DNA of 64,000 nt from Phytophthora hibernalis. Lineage: Eukaryota > Oomycota > Peronosporomycetes > Peronosporales > Peronosporaceae. The notes below the pieces were generated by a model. The model saw only the letters and a program-made list of their open reading frames with translations. It searched no databases and was not told the origin of the DNA. A program made the translations under genes and the position numbers. The stretch covers positions 124,001-188,000 of the forward strand of contig JAAKBF010000012.1 of the NCBI GenBank assembly GCA_012656075.1, in the 5' to 3' direction. This document shows, piece after piece, positions 20,760 through 31,679 of the stretch; position 1 is the stretch's first letter; each line of letters starts with the position of its first letter.

Positions 20760-23536
20760 TCGGTGGCAGTGGTTTGTTTGGCGATAATTGAGACTTGGAG
20801 CGTGTGCACAACGCTTATGATCATTTTCGAGGCATATTCAGTGGCACTCTCTTCGTCATGTGTCCTGTGTGAGGTGTTAGTGAACATTTCCACGTTCGTG
20901 CACGGGTTGATGTGCATGTACGTTTACGAACAGCTCGCTAGAGCTGTGGTCCATAGAGTGGCCAACAGGAGATCGTAAGATAGCAGGTCTATAGTAGCCA
21001 ACGGTTTTTTAATACATACGTGGAGGAAACCGCCGTTGCCGTACGGCACTTCAGCTTTTGAGTGACTGTGCCCAGCAATTTCTGCACAAGTTTTGGTGAT
21101 TAGTACCCGGTCAAACAACTATCGATCTCGTCAGGTTTTGATCTCTACGCGGGCACGGGCGGACGCAAGAGGACGAAGAAACATCAAGCGCATGCCAGGA
21201 CGCTTCCCCAGACGAGACACCCTCCCGAGTGCTCGCAGCTGCTGTTGCTGCCATGCTGACTGCACAGGGTTGACCCACCAAGCCCCTCCCCCATGCATGC
21301 GGTACAATCTTGAAGTATAACTTGCAGACTCTGCTGAGACTAAGGCCGTCACTCCGTACAACACGCATACCAACGCGCTGATTGAACCAGGCACGCCTCC
21401 CCCAAGTGACTTCGATGCTGGGCACCACTAAGCCAGCGGATCAAGTCGACATGGGACTTTGGCAGGCCAGACAGATCCAGCTCCCCACAACCAAGTTGGT
21501 GGACACCTGGGGTCGGAAATGCAGACCATTTTCCACTGGAAGGGGCTGCTGCAGCTTGTTCAAGGCCGCGAGCAGTTTGATGCAGTACGTGCGCGCCGCA
21601 AACTCGACTGGGAAAACAGCTACAAGACGGGGCGAGCGCAAGGCTCACACCGAATGCGTGTAGTCGCTGTACGGTGACCTGCTGAACCGCTTCAAGATGG
21701 ACATTGAGAGCAGGACATGTACGCCATTCGCAGGGCGAGATAGTGATGGGTTACGTTAGTGACCTGCAACGAATGCCCTGCGAGATCGAACGCATGAATG
21801 TCTCGTTAGCTGAGGGAGGGATTTCAAGTATTGTCCTATCTAATGCACCCATCAATTGCGAATGATACAATGCAGTGTGTCTCTCGACTCCGTGGCAGTG
21901 TCGACACGAACCAGCGCGTTCAAGACGCTATCAATTTTCTTCTCGGCGCTAAGCGAACGTCGGGTGAGCAGATGGATCTCGGCAGTCGTGACAGTGGGCA
22001 TGGTACCCTCGCCAATTGAACCTCTTGACAAGCTCGAACGGCAAGCCGCGCAACCACGAATAGCAGGGGGCTTCCTGGAAACCCTGGCAAATGTGAAATG
22101 AATACTTATGGAGGTGAATCTTCGAGCGTGGTTCCCCGGTGTCACGGCCTCCTCCATAGCTTGTTAGTTGACGGAAACGAGTTCTGCTCACTTAAGGGAA
22201 AAGTAAGACTGAGTTAGCTTCTCCTGGGTCTTTGGTTTAGTTAGAGCTTATCGGTTCCCGCTATCCCGGAATCTGCTGACTACTTGATTTCACTATGATC
22301 TGGTCCCGGAGTCGACATGCCGCAACTAAATCGGGCTACTGGATACTTGAAGTTAGTGGGTTCGGGCGTGGGTTACACATGTTCTGTATGGTGACAGCAA
22401 AGGCAGCTCCTTTTTGCAGACTCACGCCAGGTGGGATTTGTGTCCGAACTTATCTCTCCACAGCTCCCACCACCTCAGTATCGCTTCAGCACTGCCAACT
22501 ATGTTGGGTTCGAACAGTAGGTCCAGCTGTTCGCGACTGTGCCGGTTGATACGAAGGCCATCGAGCAGAACCTCCACCAGCACAGCGCCAACATAAAAGT
22601 TTTTCTATCCAACCAATCCGTGTTTTTCTCGACTAGCCGTCTACCGAAGGCTGTTTTGCTCAACCCGCTTTGCCTCTACGAAGCGTCAGCCGGATTATAT
22701 CTATAAATTTGCACTAATCCGCCAACTTGGTAACAAACAGTCGAAATCTGGTCGCAGCTTGGAGCAATGCGGTCTAGTCACTACCAGCATGCATAACACC
22801 ATCGTGACTTCGAATTGAAATAAGCAGCTGACACTGCGCGGTCGCGGTTACTGGCGAAGATTGACGGTATCACGAAACACGAGACTGTCCATACTGTTGT
22901 CGCTACCCGAGGATTTTTCAAACTTACCATCGTAACACCAGTTTATGATGATCTCATGGGCACAAGCAAGCCTTTCTGATTGATGTGTCTGTCTCTTTCC
23001 GACCAATGAGCAGTATTCAAAAGAAATTGCAATTTTTCATCCATGTAACGGACGTTGCGAGTTTCATATGTGGCGACATCTTGTCGAACTCACCTGCCAA
23101 CCTACTCGTACGCTTGAGAGATTCATTTTCCAATCTCCACTGGTTGCACCTGGTTGCAGTCCGCGTACTTCACTACAGATCCGGTCCGGGCCGACGCGCG
23201 TCCGTCCTGCTGATCCATCGTCCTGCTGAGACCCACACCGTACCCCTCGCCGTACTCACCAACCTGACGAATAGCTGGATTTTCTACCGCGAGCAACACA
23301 GTCTGTGGCCACGCATCAAGGAGGCATTCCAAGGGATGTTCATGCCGACGAATAAGGCATCCACCAGCCACTCTTTGCCGACGTCGTTCCATGACACAAT
23401 TTCTTATACCCAATGAGGGGCTCACCGTGCTGCCTCGCTCTCACCACCACGTCAGGGTTCGGCCACTTCACCATGTACCGGGTTTTCAGTTGACGTCTCA
23501 GGTTCCCGCATTGTGCCATATCAGAGTAAGACCGCG
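20760..23536. other. Degraded retroelement-like DNA, unassigned
   Basis: Many short frames on both strands and none with a motif I can name. 21382-21677 (plus) reads across two frames. 22985-23416 (plus) and 23123-23425 (minus) overlap fully, so at most one is real. The minus frame, with W-N-D-V-G-K-E-W-L, looks the more protein-like. Probably an old element fragment cut by the gypsy insertion at 23537. Confidence 0.35.
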
Positions 23537-23940
23537 TGTGACGGGGTCACACGCACCTTAGCTTTAGAGGAAGCGTTAACGCGCTGACCACAACAGACGC
23601 CTAGCGTTCCTGCTGTAAGCTTGCAAAGGCCGGGCCTTCCTGTCCAATATGGTACCGAGTACCAATTGACTTGCGAAATTCCGGGTTAGAGTTAAACTGA
23701 TTTATATTAAGAACACTGTTGTAGTTCTAACTACTGCTAACTATCTGCATAATGAATTCCTGTCCAATCTGATCTGTCCTAATGGGGACCACCTATTTAG
23801 ATGTACTGCTTTAATACAACTGACGTACCACTTAAGGACGACTGAAGTACGAATTAAGTCCTTGACGTGCCACACACCACGCGTGTGACGGACACCAATG
23901 GTGTGGACCACATCACAGAGAACAATGGTCTCCCCTGTCA
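23537..23940 (-). repeat. 3' LTR of gypsy element 1
   Basis: 404 bases, starting (plus strand) with the palindrome TGTGACGGGGTCACA and ending CCTGTCA, so TG..CA ends on either strand. Near-identical to 31247-31651. Confidence 0.92.
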
Positions 23941-23982
23941 AGTGGCCCCATTACACCCTCCCACACCCAAACGGGAAGCACC

Positions 23983-25395
23983 TTGTCCCAGGGGACTTCC
24001 AGCAAACCGCACAGGCAACGCCTCATTCTGCAATTCGCGCCCGAGCGAACACCCGCCGAGAATCCAAGACGCCCACCGGGCACCAGACCAAGACCCGCAC
24101 CACTTGCGATGCCAAAGCGCGTCGACTCCAAGGCACTCTGCGCCGCCGACCACAAGACGAAAGGCAAAGAAGCCCAATCGAAGAAGCCACCTCGGCATCC
24201 GAAGAAGGCTTCCCAGAAGCCCGACGACAGGGCTAAGGCCGCTGCGACCAAATCCTGGTCCAGCAGGAAACGCACCGAGGTCACCCTGCCCGGACCGTAC
24301 GAAGGCGGCAGCGACAACGAGTCGGACTCCGACGGCGAGACCAACCCCTAGTTCTGGGCGACGACAGCCCGGAACCCCACGGCGACGAAGCTCCAAGAGC
24401 GGAAGATGCGAACGCGCGGACGGCAACGACAGCAGCGACGGCAGCGACTTCCAAAGTCCCGGGTCCTGGCGACAAAGGTTTGGACAGCGGTGCCGAGGCT
24501 CACAGAGCTGCTGATGACGATGGTCAAGCTCCCAAAGTTCCGAGGGACGGCGACGACAAGTCCCACTCGGCGACTGCAAAGCAGCCTAACGACGCACCCG
24601 AGGACGCTGCCTCAGCCACCGATCGCAAACCCGAGCCGGGTGCAACAAGAGAAGCGAAGCACCGCTCGGAGGAGGATGCCTCGGACGAGGTCGACTACAG
24701 CGAGTCGGATCTGGTGTCGGGCTAGGTCAACGACCCAAGCACTTCACCCAAGTTCAACGAGCAGCAGCGACGTCTCTATCCGGGGAGTCCTGCAACTCCT
24801 CGCAGTGCTGCTGCTGAAGCCGCCAAGCACGAAACCTAAGTTATCACCAACGTCGGCGACGGTGATGACGTAACCGAATACTACCGCCAGCACCTTCACG
24901 ATCGTGCCCGCGATGTGAGGGAGGCTGCGGAGCAGTGACGAACCTCGAAGCGAGATCACGATCCAGCGGCACCTCGAAACAAAGAGCAGCTGCTTGCGGT
25001 GCGATACTGGCCCGTACGGGAGTACCGCGAGTACCTTCGACAGAGTCGTGAGCCGGGTAAGGCGGTGCAGCAGTACGACGAGTGTCCCGTCGTCCTCCAC
25101 GACGACACGGGCCACGCCCGCCAGTCCAACGAACGCGAGCTCACAAACTGTCTGCACCACTTGGAGTACCCCTTGCCCGAGTTCACGGACTCGCCGTACC
25201 GTATCGACTGGCTGGCCCAACGGCGCCTCCGCTTCCGCATGGCGAAGTCCATCGTGGGTGGCCAGTGGTGCAACCGATACCTCGAGCGCTCGAAACCCAC
25301 TCCGGGCGTTATCCTCGAGGAGGTTGTGCAGAAGATCCAGAAGTCGTGGCAGTCGCAGCCGGTAGAACCGTTCAGTGTTCTTGGCGCGGTTAGCG
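23983..25395 (+). pseudogene. Antisense accessory frame of gypsy element 1
   Basis: On the strand opposite to gag-pol, between the 3' LTR and the chromodomain, lies a coding-like stretch. 24109-24351 is Lys/Pro-rich (M-P-K-R-V-D-S-K). It continues in another frame to 24725 as an acidic, Asp/Glu/Ala/Pro-rich disordered region. After stops, 24999-25395 is a more folded-looking part with L-H-H-L-E-Y-P-L-P-E-F and W-C-N-R-Y-L-E-R. It ends almost exactly where the chromodomain frame ends on the other strand. No family recognised. Frameshift near 24350; stops at 24723 and between 24840 and 24940. Some plant gypsy lineages (Tat) carry an antisense ORF in this place. Confidence 0.6.
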
Positions 25396-27647
25396 CCGAC
25401 CGGCTCCAGGGGAGCGGTCATAAGCGGCCGCGATGTCGGCGCAGTCCTCCGAGAGACGGCTACCAGCCTCCCACGTGCTTTGATCCTCCGGATAGCCGCG
25501 CCACTTCACCAAGTATTGGTAGTGACCGCTACGCCCACGGTGCCTCAGTATTCTCTCGACATGGAAGTAGAGAGCGCTCATTACCGATCAGTGGAGGCGG
25601 GGGACGCAACGGACGCGTCCACGGATCAGAACGCTCCGCGTCAGGTGTTGGCGGCGCGCGCTTCAGCGCCTGTTGGCCATTCTGACCACCCGAAGCTCGT
25701 GACTGCAGTGGAGGGTTGCCAACGGCTCTTGGAGTCGCAGAGGACTAACTTAGTGGCCCTGCGAGGAACCTGCACTCCGTCGAGTCGACTGTGAGTCATT
25801 TGGCTCCAAGTGTGGTTCAGCTCGAACGCAGTGCGGGTGATCGCCATGGCAGGTCGATCGCTCGAGCGAGGACCTTCGACAAGCGCTTTATCGATGCTCG
25901 GAGAGCGAGAGAGCCCTCGCGAATGACCGTACTGAGCTTCACAAGCACTTTGGGTAGCTCCGCGACCTCTACTCTCGCGTTGAGGCGTTGGAGAGCCGTG
26001 CTCCTCCGACTGCTCCACCCCCTGCGGCTGCTCCTCCTGCTGCGACCGTTCCTCCGCCGGATACGATGCAGATGATGGCGAACGCGTTTCGCCACTTCGC
26101 GAATACGTCGGACTCTCAGAGTCATTCACCTCGGCCTGGTGATAGGGCTTAAGAAGTCCCACGTAGAACATCGAGTGCGTGGCCATAGCCGACGGCAGGT
26201 CCAATGTGTATGCGTTGCCATGGACTCTGATGACCGTGAACGGCCCCACGAACCTTGGACGCAGCTTTGTGCTGCCCACCGTAGCATAGGGAGGTTTTTA
26301 GCGTTTAAGAGGACCTGGTCCCCAAGTTTAAACACATTCACGTTCTATCGCCCTCGGCGATCACTGTTTCCTTCTGTGTGTCTTGCGCGGCAGCCATAGT
26401 GTCCCGGACGCGTTGCCTTACGGCTTCACCAGTCTCGATGAACTCCAACAGGTTCCGTTTGGCGGACGGACGCAGGCCTTTAAGGCCCCGCGGTTCTTCG
26501 GCGTCAGCCTCTCCCCACTCAAATTAGAAGCCGGAGGTAACGGCAGTGGCGTACGCGGATGGCGTAGCCCGTTAACGTAGAATGGGGTGAAACCCATCGA
26601 CGAATGCACAGCATTATTCATCGCGAACTCAACCTGCGGCAGCAGCGTGCTCCACTTTGTGGGTTCTTTGGCGCAGACGCTGCGGAACACATCCTCCAAA
26701 ACGCGGTTAACCCGCTCGGTTTGACCGTCTGTCTGCGGATGGTCCGCCGTGGACATGTCCAATCTCGTTCCGAGAAGACGGAACAAGTGTTTCCAGAAGT
26801 GTGAGACGAAGCGAGGATCCCGATCACTCACGAACGCCTCCGGAAGACCATTATGTGGAATTATATTGTTGACAAAGAGTTGAGCCTCTTGCGGCGCCGT
26901 CACACTCTTTTTCACTACGGCTAGCCGCACCACCTTACTGAGACGGCAAATGAAGACCAAGATGCCAGTGTGACCGCGTGCATCTGCCGGAAGCTCGAAG
27001 ATGAAGTCCGTGCTCACCGAGCGCCAGCAATCGGCCGGCACCGGCAAGCTCATCAAGGGAGCCGATGACGAGGGAGCGGGTTTAACACGTTGGCACGTTT
27101 CGCACGTCTGCACGTACTTCCGAACCCACTTGTACATGTGAGACCACCAGTAGTTGCGCGCCACGGACGTGTACGTCTTCTCACGTCCAAGATGACCGCT
27201 AAGCGGCGTGTCCTGACCCTCGTAGAGAACGCGATGCCGCAAGTCCTCGTCGTTAGGAACGAATATGCAAGGGTCTTCGCCTTCATCGACTTGGTAATAG
27301 GGGAGACCTTCGACCATAGAGTAGCGGTGCAACCGCGAGCGCTGCCGCGCAGTTACCTTCACCGCTGCCTTTGTCGTACCGAGTGCTCTAACGAGATCGG
27401 CCAGATCTTCGTCCTCGGCGTACGCCTCTCGCAGAAACTCATAGAGCGGGGACTCAAGGTACGCAACGTGCGCCAGCTCGTAGTCCGAACGTCGGGAAAG
27501 TGCATCCGCGAGGACGTTCTGCTTTCCTGGCTTGTACTCCACCGTGAAGTTATACTCCGTGATGAAGGAGAGCCACTGCGCCATGCGTTGGGAGAGATGA
27601 GGCGACGATGTCGCAGTCCGCAAGGACGCATGGTTTGTGTAGATCAC
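25390..27647 (-). pseudogene. Gypsy 1 pol, part 2: RNase H end, integrase, chromodomain
   Basis: From 27647 the frame holds the end of RNase H (Y-T-N-H-A-S-L-R, then A-D-A-L-S-R-R). The integrase zinc domain follows (C-E-T-C-Q-R-V-K near 27100), then the catalytic core with Asp in STDFIFELP, Asp in VSDRDPRF and Glu in DGQTERVNR. After a frameshift near 26430 the GPF-type C-terminal domain lies in 26279-25900 (R-P-R-F-V-G-P-F-T-V). The chromodomain is at 25581-25390 (Y-L-V-K-W-R-G-Y-P-E-D), which in this family guides insertion into marked chromatin. The frame before 27647 ends at a stop near 27657. Confidence 0.88.
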
Positions 27648-27654
27648 AAAGGGT

Positions 27655-28896
27655 TTACTGTATCCGAAATTTCACCAGCGCGTATTTCATAGCGAGAAGT
27701 TCCTTGTCGTGGACAAGGCAGTTCTTCTCTGCCGCCTTTAGTTGGCGCGACTGGAACGAGACCACTCGCTCTCTGCCATCCGCATCGACTTGCAGAAGCG
27801 CACAGCCAATGGCGAAGTCCGATGCATCGCATACCACACTGAACGGGCGATCGTCGTCAGGCAAAGTGAAGATCATAGCGCTCTGCAAGCTTCTTTTGAT
27901 AGACTCACAAGCTTGCTGAGCCTCGTCGTTCCACGACCATTTCGTGTCCTTCTTCTGGAGGTTGGTCAATGGCCGCGCCATCTCGGCATACTTGTGCAAG
28001 TAGTTGGCTAGGCCAAGCCACTTGCGTAGGTCCTTCTGGGATACGGGAACCGGCCACTGCGTGATCGCGCACACCTTCTCCGGTTCCGCGAGGATGCCAT
28101 CCTTGCCAAGGAAACATCCCAAGAAGGGAATCTCTTCGGCGCCAAAGATGCACTTGTTGATGTTCGCATACAAGCGATTCTCGCGCATGCACGTCAAAAC
28201 CTCGCGGAGGTGATCGATGTGAGCCTCGACGGCCGTCTTTTCTTCCGAGGTACGACTGTGCCCGAAGATATCATCGAAGTACGTCTGTGCGAACGCCCGC
28301 ATCGGCCGAAAAAGTTGCGTCACCAGCCGATTGAACGTAGCTGGAGCGTTTGACAGCCCCTGGGCATCACAAGCCACTCCCACAACATCCCACTGGGAGT
28401 ACTCACCGCTGTGAGGGGGACGTCGGACTCGCGCATCAGCAGCTGATAATAGCCGTCGACCATGTCGAGGGCGCTGAAGATAGTGCATCCTGCCATGTTG
28501 TTCTGCAACATGTCCTTCCGATAGATTGGCGTGGACGCCGGTATCGTCGCTGCATTCAGCTTGTTGAACGCGTGCACCATGCGCCATTTACCGTTGGGTT
28601 TCTTTACGCAAAACGTCGGGGACGAGTGCGGCGACTTCGACTCGCGTACCATGCCCGTGGCATACTTGGCTGCGAAGAAGGCGTCGATTACGTCGACTTG
28701 CTCCTTCGGTAATGGCCACTGGCAAGTCGTGCAGTACTTGGTGCCCGGCACCAGATCGATTTCGTGTCGAACCCCTATCCGGAGGCAACGCTGACGGTAG
28801 ATCATCGCTGACGACATCCGAGAACTCCAACAGGAGTGGGTAGTACGGGTCCGACGGGTCCTTTAGAATGGCCGCGCCATACCTTTTCTGCCTCAA
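27655..28896 (-). pseudogene. Gypsy 1 pol, part 1: reverse transcriptase and RNase H
   Basis: Three frames together make the RT. 28896-28770 holds the lead-in. 28817-28366 holds the fingers (S-P-T-F-C-V-K-K-P-N-G-K-W-R-M-V) and F-S-A-L-D-M-V-D-G-Y-Y-Q with the first catalytic Asp. 28365-27655 holds L-S-N-A-P-A-T-F-N, the YFDD active site (near 28285) and the start of RNase H (S-V-V-C-D-A-S-D-F-A). The break near 28366 falls in a C run where one base seems to be missing; another lies near 28780. The product would copy the element RNA into DNA. Confidence 0.88.
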
Positions 28897-30073
28897 CGAT
28901 GATCGCTCATCTTCAAGACCTCCGATTCCATGACCGAAGAGGTATTGAGCTCGACCGAGTCGTGTTCGCGGTGGATGAGGAGCATCTCTTCGAACTCGCC
29001 CGCCTTCAGCGAATCCAAAAATTCCACATATGATAGCTCTTCCAACTCGAGTAGCTCCGCTTCGGTAGGCAGGGGAGCCAGATTCACGCCTTTCTTGCGT
29101 TCTCCTGTGAGAACATCAAACACCACTGGTGTGGTCGCCTCACCCGAAGAGACCGCCTCGCGGTATGAACTTGCAGCGGCTAACGCAGCCTGAGCATCTT
29201 CCAACGTGGGAGTCCCTGCTTGGCCACTCTGCGCTGCGCAAGCTCCGGCTCCAGCGACTTGTCCTGCGCGAGCTGGCCCAGCATCGACGCCTTGCGTAGT
29301 GGGAGACCCTGTTCGACCACTCTTCGCTGCGCGAGCACCGGCTCCAGCGACGTGTCCATCGCCGGCTCCACGGGGCTGAGCGACGCTCTCGATCTTGAGA
29401 GATCCATGAGCCTCATCGTGAGACACACACGGAACCTCCGTGAATTCTGCCACATCCACCGAAGGCTCTTGAGCTCTCGAAGATGCGAGGCACGCGGACG
29501 GCAACGCCGTAGGCAGATCGAGTACTTCCGTAGTACCTGCGAAGTGCCGTTCCCGCGTGGCATGCGATACTCGTGCACAAACCCGTCCCGGGAAGAGGAG
29601 AGGACATGACCCGCCAGGGCTCTGTCCACGAGGGGCTTGTGACTAGCACCGATGGTGCGACTTCTCCAGTCGATCCACGGCTCGTGCTTTGTCAACCAAG
29701 GCATGCCGAGGATAAGATCGTACCGATCATCCATGTCAAGGACAATGAACGGTTCGACCGAGTTGAAGTCGTCAAACTTGACGTTCAAGGATAGAAGAAC
29801 CTTTCGCGTAGACACGATGAACCCAGTCGCCAGGCGAACAGATATATTGGTATTATTCTTAGATGCTTCCAAAGCACTATCATACAATGCACTGTTCTTG
29901 GCCACACTTGACTTCGTCGCGAAGTTGTAGGACGCTCCCGAATCAATCAGGATCGTCAGCGGCTCGTCGTACCCTTTTACGCTGGCCGTGACAACCACGA
30001 GGTTAGACCGCACGGCGGCCACGGAGAGACAGAACAGTGCCGTCTCTCCAGGAGGCGGAGGTGGCAGAACCAC
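28893..30073 (-). pseudogene. Gypsy 1 aspartic protease and linker
   Basis: From 30073 the frame has a Pro-rich start and the retropepsin active site L-I-D-S-G-A-S (near 29950). The second conserved block, D-L-I-L-G-M-P-W-L, follows near 29690. Near 29530 the reading shifts to the frame ending at 28893. That frame holds an Ala/Gly-rich linker with internal repeats (A-G-A-G-A-R-A-A-K-S-G and similar) and an acidic Glu/Leu-rich part. The protease would cut the polyprotein. The linker before RT is longer than usual. Confidence 0.8.
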
Positions 30074-30197
30074 CGACCTCGAGGAGGAGCGAAGTCTCCC
30101 AGCAGGGCGTCCCGCACCTCTGGGAGTTGTCGTTTTCCGACCCCGCAGATTCGATCATCTTAAGGGACGGCAGAGCCGCCTTGGCCTTGCCTACCTT

Positions 30198-31181
30198 TCA
30201 CAGGTTCGTTGGACAGTTCCGACGGAAGTGGTCTGCTTGGTTGCATCCAAAGCATCGACCAATCGCGTGTTGGTTACGCTGAGGTCGGGTCGACTCAGCC
30301 GACGAGATCTCCATGGGAGTGGGACCGTCGTTGACCGTGTCCGAGCGGCCTGCATACCGCTGCGCCGATCGCACGCAATGATCTTCCAGCATGGCGACAT
30401 GCACCGCATCGTTGAAAGACGTCGACTGTCTGCGGAAGAGCTCCGTCCGGACCGGACCCGGCCGAACGCCGTCCATGAAGACCGTGACCTTGACGTCCTC
30501 AGAGAGAGGAACGCCCGCCATAGCGGCCTCGAGGTTTTGCGACTCCATGACGTAGTCTTGAAGCGTACGCTTTCCTTGCTTACAGCGCAAAACGAGCAAC
30601 CGTAGCGGTAGGCCACTTTGTCCAAGAGGAAAGTCGAGCGCAGCTCTTGTTCCATGAACGCCCACGATGTGAAATACCCCCGAGACGACGTCTCTCGTGC
30701 CATCGCCCATGCGCGCGCACGCCCTCCCAGATTGGAAAGTGCGAAGGCGACTTGGGCCCTGGACTCGTAGATCTGTCCAGCGCTCAGCGCTATCTCGATC
30801 TCTCGAATCCAGAAGACCAGACTGTCTGCTTCTTTGCTGTCAAATGTCGGCACCGACATCTTTGACGGGCTTCGTCGTTCCTTGTCGCGCAGCATACGGA
30901 GCAGGACCCGGAGGGATCGTCTGCGCCGCACTCTGTGCATCAGCTCGCATTGTCTCGCGAGCAGCTTCCTGCGCTGCAGCGCTCACGTGGGCAACCAGCG
31001 ACGACTCGTATGTGTCGAAGCGTACCACGCGCGCCCTCTGCTGCACCGCAGGCAGGTTGGGGAATCCAGCGAATGCTGCCTCGGCCATGAGACTATCCAT
31101 CTTCTCCAGCGTAGCCCAGTGGGCATCTGAGAGGTGAGGAAAGTCCTGCCGGGACGGCAGCCGGCTCCCTGAGTCGTCCAT
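30198..31181 (-). pseudogene. Gypsy 1 gag with CCHC zinc knuckle
   Basis: The structural protein that packages the element RNA. The start at 31181 follows the LTR and primer site by about 65 bases. The first frame (31181-30840) gives an N-terminal helical part. The second (about 30860-30600) has the gag core (S-L-V-F-W-I-R-E-I-E and A-Q-V-A-F-A-L-S-N-L-G-G-R-A). The third (about 30610-30198) has L-Q-D-Y-V-M-E-S-Q and ends in the knuckle C-F-G-C-N-Q-A-D-H-F-R-R-N-C (C-x2-C-x4-H-x4-C). Two frameshifts break it. Confidence 0.85.
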
Positions 31182-31237
31182 TCTCAGAGAGATATTGATT
31201 GTAGTCGTCCGCGCCGGTCACGGGAGTGACTATAAGT

Positions 31238-31244
31238 GCTACCA
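31238..31244 (-). promoter_or_regulatory. Primer binding site of gypsy 1
   Basis: Minus-strand TGGTAGC lies two bases inside the 5' LTR. It is complementary to a tRNA end GCTACCA, as in initiator-Met tRNA, the usual gypsy primer. Confidence 0.6.
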
Positions 31245-31246
31245 GG

Positions 31247-31651
31247 TGTGACGGGGTCACACGCACCTTAGCTTTAGAGGAAGCGTTAACGCGCTGACCA
31301 CAACAGACGCCTAGCGTTCCTGCTGTAAGCTTACAAAGGCCTGGCCTTCCTGTCCAATATGGTACCGAGTACCAATTGACTTGCGAACTTCCGGGTTAGA
31401 GTTAAACTGATTTATATTAAGAACACTGTTGTAGTTCTAACTACTGCTAACTATCTGCATAATGAATTCCTGTCCAATCTGATCTGTCCTAATGGGGACC
31501 ACCCATTTAGATGTACTGCTTTAATACAACTGACGTACCACTTAAGGACGACTGAAGTACGAATTAAGTCCTTGACGTGCCACACACCACGCGTGTGACG
31601 GACACCAATGGTGTGGACCACATCACAGAGAACAATGGTCTCCTCCTGTCA
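31247..31651 (-). repeat. 5' LTR of gypsy element 1
   Basis: 405 bases, near-identical to 23537-23940. It should hold the promoter of the element. AGTGG follows both LTRs on the plus strand, so the true outer edge could be a few bases further right. Confidence 0.92.
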
Positions 31652-31679
31652 AGTGGCATGCTGTATACATTGATTTGCT

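Larger units (their letters stand above)
23537..31651 (-). mobile_element. Ty3/gypsy chromovirus, 8.1 kb with both LTRs
   Basis: A full-length LTR retrotransposon read on the minus strand. Order: 5' LTR (31247-31651), primer site, gag, protease, RT, RNase H, integrase, chromodomain, then an opposite-strand frame, then 3' LTR (23537-23940). The order RT-RNase H-integrase and the C-terminal chromodomain place it among the chromoviruses. The LTRs differ at about four bases and one indel, so it is young, yet every gene carries frameshifts. No matching target duplication is visible at the two ends. Confidence 0.92.

Noticed and set aside
22985..23425. Two fully overlapping frames, 143 and 100 residues
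   Set aside because: At most one can be real and neither shows a motif; kept only as part of an unassigned region.
23913..24579. Long minus-strand frames over 23913-24579
   Set aside because: They are GC-rich shadows of the plus-strand antisense frame, with Arg/Trp/Ser-rich composition typical of off-frame reading.
25005..25685. Taking the whole plus frame to 25685 as the accessory protein
   Set aside because: After about 25395 it runs opposite the chromodomain and integrase tail and loses protein-like composition; the real end is probably near 25395.
23530..31660. A five-base target duplication for gypsy 1
   Set aside because: The bases outside the two LTRs do not match; AGTGG following both LTRs is inside the element on one side, so it is not a duplication.
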